The notes below the pieces were generated by a model. It was given only the letters and a program-made list of their open reading frames with translations, was not told the origin of the DNA and searched no databases. The position numbers and the translations under genes were made by a program. A stretch of 64,000 nt of DNA, taken from Ahaetulla prasina (Eukaryota; Chordata; Lepidosauria; Squamata; Colubridae). This document shows positions 54,301-63,064 of the stretch, one piece after another. Within the stretch, counting starts at the first letter, position 1. The number at the start of each line of letters is the position of its first letter. The stretch covers positions 74,713,551-74,777,550 of the forward strand of contig NC_080546.1 of assembly GCF_028640845.1 (NCBI RefSeq), read 5' to 3'.

Positions 54301-57300
54301 TGTTTTTTCTTATATATATATGTTTATACTTCCTTATATTTCCTCATATATATGTTTATATACTATATAATCATTTTGTGTGATGCTTGTGTATATTGTT
54401 GTGACATAAATAAATAAATAAAAATCAATAAATATTTCAGAATTAGATAAGAACTATGGACAAATATCTGATGATCTGAGAAGGAGGCTGGTGACACTGA
54501 AGCAGAGAGTTGCTAATCAAGTAGAAAGGATTAAAACCTTGCAGAACTCAATCCAGAATCAAGTTGGAGAGATGAAACGTTTAGAGGTGAGTTGTGCTGT
54601 TGTTTTTTAAAAGATGCATCTTTTTAAAATGCTGACGCAAATATCTCCCAATGCTCCTTTTTATCACTTATATGCAGGGGTGGGCTTCAAAAATTTTAGC
54701 AAGGGGTTGTCTGCCCAGTTCCTGGGTAGGTGTGGCCATGGTAGGTGTGGCCTAGTTGCTCTCCTGCACCATGGCTTTCCTTGAGCCTCCGGGAGAGCAA
54801 AAACAGCCTCCCCAGGCTCCGGAGCAGGGGTGAAATCCAATTTTTTTTACTACAGGTTCTGTGGGCGTGGCTTGGTGGGCATGGTGTTGCTTGGCAAGCA
54901 TGGCAGGGGAAGGATACGGCAAAATCTCCATTCCCACCCCACTCCTGGGGGTAGGATATTGCAAAATCTCCATTCCCACCCCACTTTGGGGCCAGCCAGA
55001 GGTGGTATTTGCCAGTTCTCCAAAATGCTCAAAATTTCCGCTACCGGTTCTCTAGAACTTGTCAGAACCTGCTGGATTTCACCCCTGCTCCGGAGGCCGT
55101 CTGGAGGCCAGAAACGGGCCCATTTCCGGCTTTCCTGAGCTTCCGGTAGGCCTGTTTTTTGCCCTCTCCAAGCCTCTGTGTGCACCCTGCACTTACCTGC
55201 ATCCAAAATCGGCCACGTGAGGACTCCTGGGAGGGACGCGGTAGGTGGGTGGGGCCAGCCAGGAGTGGGATTTGGGGGTTCTACGAACTGCACAGAATCT
55301 TAGCTAGAGGTTCTCCCAAACCCCTGCAGACCCCCCAACAGCCCACCCCTGGTTATATGTTTCAATGAATGAGGCCGTTTCAGAGCCATTGTGGGATTAG
55401 AAAATGATTTTTTGTATGATTGATAGTCTCCCACCCATCCCTTCCTCCCTTCCTTCTTGCTTCACAGCAGCAACATTTTACTATGTTATTTTACTATGTT
55501 AAATAATCTGTTGGTAAGGTAAGACCAAAAATGTGAATCAGCAGTAACATAGGTGAGCTATCTTACTTTTTAAATTTTGTAGCAGACTGCCATGGAAAGG
55601 ATATTTAAAATCTGCAATTTGTTTGCAGAGGACTTTCCAAATTATACAGGGTCATGTGAAATGAAGCCAGATATAACTCAGTGGCTCCAGATGGCCCATC
55701 TACATTTATGGGAGAATTTGGCCTTTCAAGCGTTCCTTATTTTTAATGTTATGGGGCAGCAACTAGGCAGTGGTGGAATTCAATTTTTTTTACTACCGGT
55801 TCTGTGGGCGTGGCTTGGCGGCGTGGCAGGGAAAAGATACTGCAAAATCCCTATTCCCACCCCACTCCTGGGGGAAGGATATTGCAAAATCTCCATTCCC
55901 ACCCCACTCTGGAACCAGCCAGAGGTGATATTTGTTGTTTCTCTGAATTACTCAAAATTTCCACTACCGGTTCTCCAGAACCTGTCAGAACCTGCTGAAT
56001 AGCACCCCTGCAACTAGGGTTATAACTCTGAAAGATTTAGGAATCAATGTCTACTTACAAATTTCTACATTTTTTCCCCTCAAATCCTTACGGCCTAGGT
56101 GGACATTGATATAAAGATACGTGCCTGCAAAGGATCGTGTGCTCGTGTTTTCAGCTACAATCTGGACACTGAGAGTTATGGAAACATACAGAAGCAACTG
56201 GTACAAGTTAATGCCATTAAACTGGTATCAGAAGAAGAAGCTGTTCCGCTCAAGTCCCTGAAAATAACACAAGTGAAGGATTCTACTGCTCCCAGTCACT
56301 ATAAATCTGGTCCTCTGACTGAACAGGAAGCAAGCATACTTGACAGTATAAAGATGTTTAAGGTAATATTGGAAGATTCTAAAGGATCCTTAGCAGACTC
56401 CAAATTTGCTGCTCCCGGAGCAGCAGAGGTTGGAAAATCATCTACAAGCAAAGTAATAATAAGACCTTCTACTGACGTCCATACCAGCCGTACATGTATC
56501 AAAACCATCACTAAAAAAGTCATCCGTGGGCCCGATGGGTTACGAGAAGAGACAGTTGAAGAATTTAAAACTCCTGACGGTTCCGATTGTTCTAATTTGC
56601 AAGGTTTCATTAAAGAAGCGATCAGTAGTGCAGGTGGCGGAAGTGGCTCTCATGACTTTGTTCCCCTCCATCCCGATGCCGATTCCGGAACCCTATCATT
56701 CACGCACAGAAAAATACAGGAAGGGGACACTTTTTCAGAAATAGGGGAGGGAGAACTGGATGATTTCTCAAGATTTGACCATTTCTCCCAAGGAGGCAAC
56801 ACCAAGACAATCGTAGAGACCAAGTCAAGAAGAATCATTGAAACGGAAGAAATACAACATGATGAAAACATAGAGCATCATGTAGAAGAGCAAAGCTTCA
56901 ATGCTGAGGAGAAGCTTGGGAAAGGCAACATCGGGACAGGTATCCATCCAGTTCATGGAAAATAATTGTGGAGGGAGCGAAAATGAAGTTTGCAACCAAA
57001 CTGACACAAATACTGCAATCCATGACATTGTTCAGTTAATGAAAGCCATGTGTCTGTTTGTTGCCATTTAAAAAAAGGTGGGGTACACTGAGTTTTTATC
57101 ATGAGTGATTGGTTAGCAAGGCAGTTCCATACAGAATGCCAGAGGTAATAAATTTAAATCTTAAGTGTACTTTTTGGGTGGGGGAACGATGCAAGATGTC
57201 TTTCCATGTAGCACAACGTTGAGCGTAGACAGTTGACTTCAGCAATATTACTTTTGGATACCTGTGAGCTTGTAATAAAACTTAACTGAAAACTTCTGTC

Positions 57301-58035
57301 AACTTGATCAACTTTGTTTTTTTAGACTGTGAGGATATCCACCAAAAACACACTTCTGGTGCCCAAAGTGGCATTTTCAGAATCACGCCAGCAGGATCCG
57401 CTAAGGTTTTTTCAGTTTATTGCGACCAAGAGACTACTTTGGGAGGATGGCTTCTGATCCAACAGAGATCGGATGGGTCATTGAATTTTAACCGGACCTG
57501 GGAAGACTACAAGAAAGGTTTCGGCAGCTTGGATGTCAAAGGGAGGGGAGAATTCTGGTTGGGCAACGAAAATCTACATATGCTGACCCAGAAAGATACT
57601 GTCCTTCGGATTGAACTAGAAGATTGGGAGGGTGATAAAGTTTATGCAGAATATAATATACACATAGGTTCTGAATCAGAAGGTTATAGACTCAGAGTCT
57701 CTAATTATAAGGGGACAGCAAGGGATGCCCTGATCAGAGGTTCAGAGGAAGATGGCATTGAATATACGGCTCACACTAACATGAAATTTAGTACTTATGA
57801 CCGAGACAATGATCAGTGGGAGGATAATTGTGCCGAGGTGTATGGAGGTGGCTGGTGGTATAACAACTGCCAAGCTGCTAATCTCAATGGTATTTACTAC
57901 TCAGGGGGTCAGTATGATCCAAGGAACAATGCTCCTTATGAGATTGAAAATGGAGTGATTTGGTTACCCTTTCGGCCATCAGATTATTCTCTCAAAGTTG
58001 TGAGAATGAAAATTCGGCCAGTGGAAACAGACTAG
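48339..58035 (+). CDS. FGA: FGA, fibrinogen alpha chain, alpha-E form (six exons)
   Basis: Secreted alpha subunit of fibrinogen. Exons: 48339-48389, 50330-50458, 52419-52602, 54441-54586, 56099-56939, 57326-58035; all GT-AG, joining to 686 residues. Order: signal peptide (1-17 or so), fibrinopeptide A, thrombin site R33|G34 exposing the GPR polymerisation knob, cysteine knot ([14 protein letters not shown]), disulfide ring CPSGC, coiled coil, second ring ACKGSC (180-184), short alpha-C region with the C303-C334 hairpin, then a fibrinogen C-domain in exon 6. The short form stops in exon 5. No RGD occurs anywhere in the protein; human has two. The alpha-C connector lacks the mammalian serine/glycine/proline tandem repeats. 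Neighbour FGG is 17 kb upstream on the same strand. Confidence 0.97.
48390..50329 (+). other. FGA: FGA intron 1, repeat-free
   Basis: 1.9 kb of AT-rich sequence with no recognised transposable element, in contrast to all other long introns here. Confidence 0.65.
50330..50458 (+). CDS. FGA: FGA exon 2: fibrinopeptide A and knob
   Basis: 129 nt (human 126). [15 protein letters not shown] is the likely fibrinopeptide; cleavage after R33 exposes [22 protein letters not shown] follows with the N-terminal cysteines. Signal cleavage is probably around residue 18. P2 and P3 before the thrombin site are Met-Met. Confidence 0.95.
50526..51130 (-). mobile_element. CR1-L3 LINE with (GAATA/GAGTA)n tail in FGA intron 2
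   Basis: The pentamer tract 50526-50680 has a GAGTA block in the middle, then 'ttattggccacacaaggaat' and the reversed 3' UTR and RT tail. The tract starts only 67 bp after the exon 2 donor. Confidence 0.85.
51430..51655 (+). repeat. 'gtaagtcaaggactacct' repeat family
   Basis: 'tcacttaacaactgt' repeated, 'gggcaaaactcacttatcaa', 'attgtggtcgtaagtcaagg' then 'actacctgta'. A further fragment is at 52255-52335 ('cttagcgacctaaattctgg'). Confidence 0.65.
51866..52120 (+). mobile_element. tRNA-derived SINE with L2-like tail
   Basis: 'gggccggtttagctcacgct' head, 'gcaggttcgagcccggcccg', 'gacccagattgttggggggg', and 'ccgccctgagtcttcggaga' tail then A-run. Confidence 0.75.
52419..52602 (+). CDS. FGA: FGA exon 3: disulfide ring and coiled coil
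   Basis: 184 nt, the human length. [20 protein letters not shown] then coiled coil to [10 protein letters not shown]. At the place where human has LRGDF this chain has LERYL, so no RGD. Donor gtgagt. Confidence 0.95.
52635..53100 (+). mobile_element. CR1 LINE 3' end in FGA intron 3
   Basis: [17 protein letters not shown]..., 'ctagtctagtgaagagaagg', 'aagattggactgccttct' and terminal 'ttggactagatgacctacaa'. It starts about 30 bp after the exon 3 donor. Confidence 0.85.
53841..54043. mobile_element. hAT-type MITE in FGA intron 3
   Basis: CAGGAGTGAAATTC...GAATTTCACCTCTG with perfect 8-bp duplication agtagtac (53833-53840, 54044-54051). Confidence 0.9.
54176..54425 (+). mobile_element. LINE 3' end adjoining the exon 4 acceptor
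   Basis: 'ctattgacctcaccccattc', 'ctataaggggcatgcataag' and the (AAATA)n tail 'gacataaataaataaataaa' are the same family as 18725-19147. The tail ends about 15-20 bp before exon 4, where a pyrimidine tract would be expected. Confidence 0.75.
54441..54586 (+). CDS. FGA: FGA exon 4: coiled coil
   Basis: 146 nt as in human: [20 protein letters not shown] ... [10 protein letters not shown]. Acceptor 'caataaatatttcag' is A-rich. Donor gtgagt, phase 0. Confidence 0.94.
54677..55352. mobile_element. GC-rich nonautonomous hAT with a nested MITE
   Basis: CAGGGGTGGGCTTCAAAA...AGCCCACCCCTG, flanks cttatatg and gttatatg. Same family as 11330-11906. The MITE at 54825-55087 is nested inside. Confidence 0.8.
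54825..55087. mobile_element. hAT-type MITE nested in the GC-rich hAT
   Basis: CAGGGGTGAAATCC...GGATTTCACCCCTG with perfect 8-bp duplication ctccggag (54817-54824, 55088-55095). Therefore younger than its host element. Confidence 0.93.
55768..56010. mobile_element. hAT-type MITE upstream of FGA exon 5
   Basis: CAGTGGTGGAATTC...GCACCCCTG with perfect 8-bp duplication caactagg (55760-55767, 56011-56018). It ends 88 bp before the exon 5 acceptor. Confidence 0.9.
56099..56939 (+). CDS. FGA: FGA exon 5 as spliced in alpha-E
   Basis: 841 nt, ending ..GNIGT plus one base before GTATCC; phase 1 joins exon 6 (G|AC, Asp). Acidic, low-complexity alpha-C region with the Cys303-Cys334 pair. Confidence 0.88.
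56099..56965 (+). CDS. FGA: FGA exon 5 and common alpha-chain end
   Basis: The reading frame continues from exon 4 with [14 protein letters not shown] to TAA at 56963-56965, giving a 458-residue common alpha chain. Exon 5 here is about 289 codons against more than 400 in human, because no tandem repeats are present. The alpha-C domain hairpin [10 protein letters not shown]...DGSDC is retained. The last residues GIHPVHGK parallel the human readthrough end GIHTSPLGK. The alpha-E donor is GTATCC at 56940 within this frame. Confidence 0.95.
   Translation: MDIDIKIRACKGSCARVFSYNLDTESYGNIQKQLVQVNAIKLVSEEEAVPLKSLKITQVKDSTAPSHYKSGPLTEQEASILDSIKMFKVILEDSKGSLADSKFAAPGAAEVGKSSTSKVIIRPSTDVHTSRTCIKTITKKVIRGPDGLREETVEEFKTPDGSDCSNLQGFIKEAISSAGGGSGSHDFVPLHPDADSGTLSFTHRKIQEGDTFSEIGEGELDDFSRFDHFSQGGNTKTIVETKSRRIIETEEIQHDENIEHHVEEQSFNAEEKLGKGNIGTGIHPVHGK
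57147..57279 (+). terminator. FGA: Polyadenylation signals of the short FGA mRNA
   Basis: AATAAA at 57147-57152 and 57274-57279, between the exon 5 stop and the exon 6 acceptor (57325). They would end the common alpha mRNA inside intron 5. Confidence 0.6.
57326..58035 (+). CDS. FGA: FGA exon 6: fibrinogen C-domain of alpha-E
   Basis: 236 codons after the split Asp: [118 protein letters not shown]. Strongly like human alpha-E. Acceptor 'gtttttttag', stop TAG 58033-58035. Confidence 0.96.
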
Positions 58036-58150
58036 ATGCCAGTCCTAAAATTTAATCCAACTTCCAAAACAATATATACCTCAGACCTATGTGTGTATGT
58101 GTGTGTGTTTGTTTCTTTACTATCTGAATGCAACTGAGTGATACCTACTT

Positions 58151-58165
58151 ATTAAACAAAATAAA
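58151..58165 (+). terminator. FGA: Polyadenylation signal of alpha-E mRNA
   Basis: ATTAAA (58151) and AATAAA (58160-58165), 115-130 nt after the stop. Confidence 0.7.
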
Positions 58166-58268
58166 CAGATTCACTCTAATAATTTTTTCTGGTGTATTTA
58201 ACTTATTTTGCAAACTAAAAAGGAAGGCTCTCTATATGCTGTAACTGTGTGAAGAACTACAATGAAAC

Positions 58269-58405
58269 CAGTGGTTGGATTCAAATAATTTAACAACCGG
58301 TTCTCTGCCCTAATGATTTCTTCCAACAACCAGTTCACCAAACTGCTCAGAGAGTTAACAACCGGTTCTCCCGAAGTGGTGCGAACTGGCTGAATCCCAC
58401 CACTG
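58269..58405. mobile_element. hAT-type MITE, 137 bp
   Basis: CAGTGGTTGGATTC...GAATCCCACCACTG with perfect 8-bp duplication aatgaaac (58261-58268, 58406-58413). Twin of 19608-19744. Confidence 0.92.
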
Positions 58406-58422
58406 AATGAAACCAGATTTTA

Positions 58423-58590
58423 AACGTTCCATGCGCCTTTGGCGTTTAGTCATGCCGGCCTCATGACCACGGAGACGTCTTCGCACAGTGCTGGTTCTTC
58501 GGCTTTGAAATGGAGATGAGCACCGCCCCCTAGAGTCGGGAATGACTAGCACATATGTGTGAGGGGAACCTTTACCTTTACCTTTTTACA
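58423..58590 (+). mobile_element. Sauria-type SINE, 3' half
   Basis: 'gttccatgcgcctttggcgt' ... 'actagcacatatgtgtgagg' ... 'gaacctttacctttaccttt'; the tRNA-like head is missing. Confidence 0.8.
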
Positions 58591-58917
58591 CCTGAATAAT
58601 CATTTCCTGGATCTAAAGGTTTTCACCAAGTATACTGCCCACTCCCAAACATTCTTTTGGAGGGCAATACTGTAAGACGGGGATTTTGTTTAGTTACAGA
58701 TGTTCGTGGAAATGACTGTTTATCTTAATCGTTTCAGCCTGGATTTTGGATAAATCAGCCATAGCCTCCCATTTTTCCTATGGAAAAAGATGCAGAATGT
58801 GTCTTTTATTAATCCTAATTTCATTTCTCTGTGCCTTTGGAATAACAGTTTCCTGAATCAGAGATTTGGAACACAGTTTTTCTGTCATTCTTCTCTGTTA
58901 TGTAGAAATGGAACACA

Positions 58918-59310
58918 GATAGTCCTCAACTTACAATAGTTCATTTAGTAACCGAGGTTACAATGGCACTGAAAAAAGTGACTTATGGCCGCTTTTCACA
59001 CTTACGACCATTGCAGCATCCCCATGGTCACGTGATCAGAATTCAGATGCTTGGCAACTGACTCATATTTACGACGGTTTCAGTGTAACCAGGATCATGT
59101 GAACGCCTTTTATAACCTTCTGACAAGGAAAGTCAATGGGGAAGCCAAATTCACTTAACAGCCATGATACAAATAGTCCTCAATTTACAGCCACCACTGA
59201 GCCCAAAATTTATGTTGCTAAGAGACACGTAAGTGAGTTTTGCCCCGTTTTATGACCTTTCTTGCCACAGTTAAATGAATCACGACAGTTGTTAAGTTAT
59301 AGAAGGTCCC
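58918..59310. repeat. 'agtcctcaacttac' repeat family, two overlapping parts
   Basis: 58918-59168 begins 'acagatagtcctcaacttac' and runs to 'tcacttaacagcc'; a second start 'aaatagtcctcaatttacag' follows at about 59172. This suggests two insertions or an internal rearrangement. Confidence 0.55.
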
Positions 59311-60640
59311 AGAAATTTCCCTGAGCCACTGAGATGCCAAAGAGGGTGAGACTTCAGACAATGCTTGCAAAAAGTAACAGCTTTTATTTATGGCCAAAGC
59401 AAAAGCTGGGTGACAAAACTATATCCAAAACATACAAACAAGATGCATGTAAGGAATAGCCACACCCTGTGAGAGTGGCTCAGAGCAGGGGTCACCAACC
59501 ATTCGAACCTTAGGGACCACTAAATTCATAATTTTAAATCCCGCGGACCACTAATATGATCTGCCTAATGACCGCCTGGGTGGTCATGTGACTGGGTGGG
59601 TGTGGCCAACTTGATGTCACTCATGTTGAGGGGTGCCTCGCCGGCCTCTACTCACCCCTCCCCTCCCAGCCACTCATCGCCTGCCTGCCCGGGCTCCTTA
59701 GGGCTTCAGCAGGAAGCAGTTGTTGGAACTAAGCAGCCACCATGAGAAAGCATTGGCAAAACAGCTGGCTCAGTTCAAATTGGATCTGACTGAGGAGGAG
59801 GCTCAGCAGAAGCACCTCACTGAGGACTAGGAGCATAGGATTTCCAAGCAGAGGGAAGACCTGCGGGAATGTAAGACAAGGTACCAGGGCCTGCAGGCTC
59901 AACAGGCTGAGATGGTCAGCCAGTTCCAGGCCATGACGCAGTCCCACTGGAACAAGGTTCTCCGGCTATTCGCCACCAGTGGTGCTTCCCGCTAGCCTTC
60001 GCCCAAAGCCCCACACTAGGAGGCTGAATCAGACCCCAAGTCAGAATTTCTGTCCTGCTCCGATCCACACAAAAAGACCCCAAAGGGGGAGACTCTCTGC
60101 AGCAACAGAAGCATTCGTTGCACATATCCGGCTCAGGGGCCGTAGTTTGAGGACCCCTGATTTAGTGTAACATAAAAATGCAAATGATTTTTCTGTGGAC
60201 CACCAAAATGTTCTCAGGGACCACCGGTTGGTGACCGCTGGCTCAGAGTATTATATACATTTTACGCCGACAGTAACAAAGTTTACCCAATCAGAGACAA
60301 AGGTTCGTTACCAATGTGATCTTTAAAGCATTTTTTGTTCAGGCCCCTATCTCTGTCCACCTTATCTATGGAGTATTCCTATAGCCTTGTGTAGGGGCAG
60401 CTCCCCCTTGGCCAAGTTGTTTATTCCGCAGAATACTTTCAGGATTCAGAATTTATGAGGCAGGAAAACTCCCTACTCTGGTTCCTTTATCTATGGGGCC
60501 TGATATTCCTGGGTAACAGTTTCTTCTATATTTTCAAGGATGTGCCTAGCTTTCAAGCCAAGAATAGAACCGAGACACAGAAGCAAGATAACAAACTTTG
60601 CACTAATGCCAACCAATATTAAGGTTACAATTTACTAAGC
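59311..60640 (-). mobile_element. Possible old LTR-retroelement sequence around a hAT
   Basis: Outside the hAT (59486-60240), the flanks 59330-59485 and 60249-60640 read as one sequence. They carry a minus-strand AATAAA-like signal (59384) and a TATA-like 'tatataat' at the hAT junction, resembling an LTR in reverse. No borders or coding motifs were found. Confidence 0.25.
59486..60240 (+). mobile_element. hAT element with captured coiled-coil-like segment
   Basis: CAGGGGTCACCAACC...GGTTGGTGACCGCTG with perfect 8-bp duplication gctcagag. The interior (59712-60090) reads QLLELSSHHEKALAKQLAQF, KLDLTEEEAQQKHLTED, stop, EHRISKQREDLRECKTRYQG, LQAQQAEMVSQFQAMTQSHW in one frame across a single stop. 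It supports the fragment at 32541-32890. Confidence 0.85.
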
Positions 60641-60839
60641 TAGAATTAATTCCTAACGACTAATTTCTGGCAGTATACAATAATATAAGCAGGAGCCAAT
60701 AACAAAGCTCAATTCTTAGCAGTCTATTATAACAAAAACAAACAGAAAATATTGGTTTAATCAGTAACAATTATATAGTAGCAAAAGCAATAATAAAAGA
60801 AAATAGCCAATATTAATTTGATTCATATACTCCTTTAGT

Positions 60840-61232
60840 TAGTAAGGTTTGTTAAGTGAATCTGATTTATCCATTGACTTTGCTTGTCAGAAGGTCACAA
60901 AAGGGGATCATATGATCCCAGAGTAATTGCAACCATCATAAATTTGAGTCAGTTGCCAACTGCTTGAATTTTGTTCAAGTCACCATCAGGATGCTGCAAC
61001 AATTATAAGTGTGAAAAATGGTCATGCCACTTTTTTCAGTGAAGTTCTAACTTTGAATGGTCACTAAATGAACTGTTCTAAGTCGAGAACTACCTGTACT
61101 AACTTAACAATTGCAGTGATTCATTTAGAACTGTGGCAGGAAAGGTTACAGAATAGGGTAAAACAAATGTCTCACTTAGGAACAGAAATTTTGGCCTCAA
61201 TTGTGGTCGTAAGTCAAGGACTACCTGTAATA
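60840..61232 (+). repeat. 'gtaagtcaaggactacct' repeat family
   Basis: 'ttgactttgcttgtcagaag', 'gcttgaattttgttcaagtc', 'aagtcgagaactacctgtac' at 61080-61100, then a second end 'taagtcaaggactacctgta' at 61210. Two tandem partial copies. Confidence 0.6.
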
Positions 61233-61239
61233 TCAGATC

Positions 61240-62035
61240 ACTATGCCTCTGACCACTGGCAGCTATGAACCACAGCTTTTGTTGCCATTTCTATTTAATA
61301 TCTACTGTACTCATCAAAAAAGGACAACAAAGAATGTTCTTTCTACGCCAACTCAGAAAGCTCAAACTGCCCAAGGAGCTGTTGATCCAGTTCTACAGAG
61401 GAATTATTAAGTCTGTCATCTGCACCTCTATAACTGTCTGGTTTGGTTCGGCAACCTAACAAGACAGACACAGACTTCAGAGGATAATTAGAACTGCAGA
61501 AAAAACAATTGCTACCAACCTGCCTTCCAATGAGGACCTGTATACTGCACAAGTCAAAGAGGAGGCTGTGAAAATATTTACAGATCCCTCACTTCCTGGA
61601 CATAAACTGTTTCAACTTCTACCCTCAAAACGACGCTATAGAACACTGCACACCAGAACAACCAGACACAAGAACAGTTTTTTCCCGAACGCCATCACTC
61701 TGCTAAACAAATAATTCCCTCAACACTGTCAAACTAGTTACCAAGTCTGCATTTTAATCTTCCCATCGTTCCCATCACCCATCTCCTTCCACTTATGACT
61801 GTAACTTTGTTATTTGTATCCTTACGATTTATACGGATATTGTTTCTTGATTACTTATTTGTAGCCTATGGCTATTATTAAGTGTTGTATCATTAAATTT
61901 TAAATTTGTAGCCTATGACTATCATTAAGTGTTGTAAGTGTTGTACTTTGACGAAGGTATCTTTTCTTTTATGTACACTGAGAGCATATGCACCAAGACA
62001 AATTCCTTGTGTGTCCAATCACACTTGGCCAATAA
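61240..62035 (+). mobile_element. CR1-L3 LINE 3' part, longest copy
   Basis: The + strand encodes KKGQQRMFFLRQLRKLKLPK, ELLIQFYRGIIKSVICTSIT, VWFGSAT; after a stop, [56 protein letters not shown] stop (61318-61712). Then the 3' UTR to 'cttggccaataaaaa'. It shows the protein origin of the shorter copies. Confidence 0.85.
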
Positions 62036-62073
62036 AAATTCTATTCTATTCTATTCTATTCTATTCTATTCTC
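62036..62073 (+). repeat. (TTCTA)n tail of the CR1-L3 LINE
   Basis: Seven pentamers directly after the LINE end. Confidence 0.85.
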
Positions 62074-62199
62074 AAGGCTACTGGTAGTAGTAATAATCAG
62101 AAATTGATGTTCTATCCAGCCACAAATTGCTGACTGAAACTGATGGACAAAATGTCCTATAAAGAAATAGCAACAAAACTAGTCAGTCAACCCCTAGAG

Positions 62200-62315
62200 C
62201 AGGGATCTCCAACCTTGGCAACTTTGAGACTTGTCGACTATAACTCCCAGAGTGGGAGAGAACTCTGGGAATTGAAGTCCACAAGTCTTAAAGTTGCCAA
62301 GGTTAGAGACCCCTG
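62200..62315. mobile_element. Foldback MITE (hairpin)
   Basis: CAGGGATCTCCAACCTTGGC...GCCAAGGTTAGAGACCCCTG, perfect 8-bp duplication ccctagag (62192-62199, 62316-62323). Confidence 0.92.
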
Positions 62316-62659
62316 CCCTAGAGGATGAATTAGAATTCAGGTTGAACCAAGGAAGCTCCAACTTTTGTGCTTATTAATGTATAATGTGGAAAGGACTTGG
62401 AACTAGGCCTCAGGCATTGGCTTTAATACACAGGCAGGCTTAACTGCTTGGATTACAGATGACACTAATCACCAGGGTCTGGCCTTGTTGGGGTCTGCTG
62501 TTTTTCCTTAGGGTCTCCTGGGCCTTCCCTTCTTTCACTTCCCTTCTCTAGAGTACAGACTGAATCCAGAATCATAAAGAATAGTAGTACAGAGATGAAA
62601 TGTTTAGGTCTCCCCCCCCCCCCACACCCAAGTACAAATCCTAGATCAAATGGAAATAT

Positions 62660-63060
62660 ATTGTGGGGTCTTGCTGTTGTTTGTTGCAAAGTCGTATCCG
62701 ACCCATTGTGACCTCATGGACAATGTTCCTCCAGGCCTTCCTGTCCTCTACCATGCTCTGGAGTCCATTTAAGCTCATGCCTACAGCTTCAGTGACTCCA
62801 TCCAGCCACCTCCTTCTCTGTCGTCCCTTTCTTCTTTTGCCCTCAATCTTTCCCAGCATTAGGCTCTTCTCCAGTGAGTCCTTCCTTCTCATTAGGTGGC
62901 CAAAGTATTTGAGTTTCATCTTCAGGATCTGGCCTTCTAAAGAGCAGTCAGGGTTGATCTCCTCTAGGACTGACCGGTTTGATCGTCCAATGGACGATGG
63001 ATTGCAGTCCAAGGGACTCTCAGGAGTCTTCTCCAGCTCCATAGTTCAAAGGCCTCAGCC
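62660..63060 (-). mobile_element. Bov-B LINE 3' end
   Basis: The minus-strand frame 63042-62641 is the Bov-B C-terminus: ELEKTPESPLDCNPSSIGRS, LKMKLKYFGHLMRRKDSLEK, SLMLGKIEGKRRKGRQRRRW, LDGVTEAVGMSLNGLQSMVE, DRKAWRNIVHEVTMGRIRLC. An open frame of 133 codons, so relatively young. Confidence 0.92.
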
Positions 63061-63064
63061 CTTA

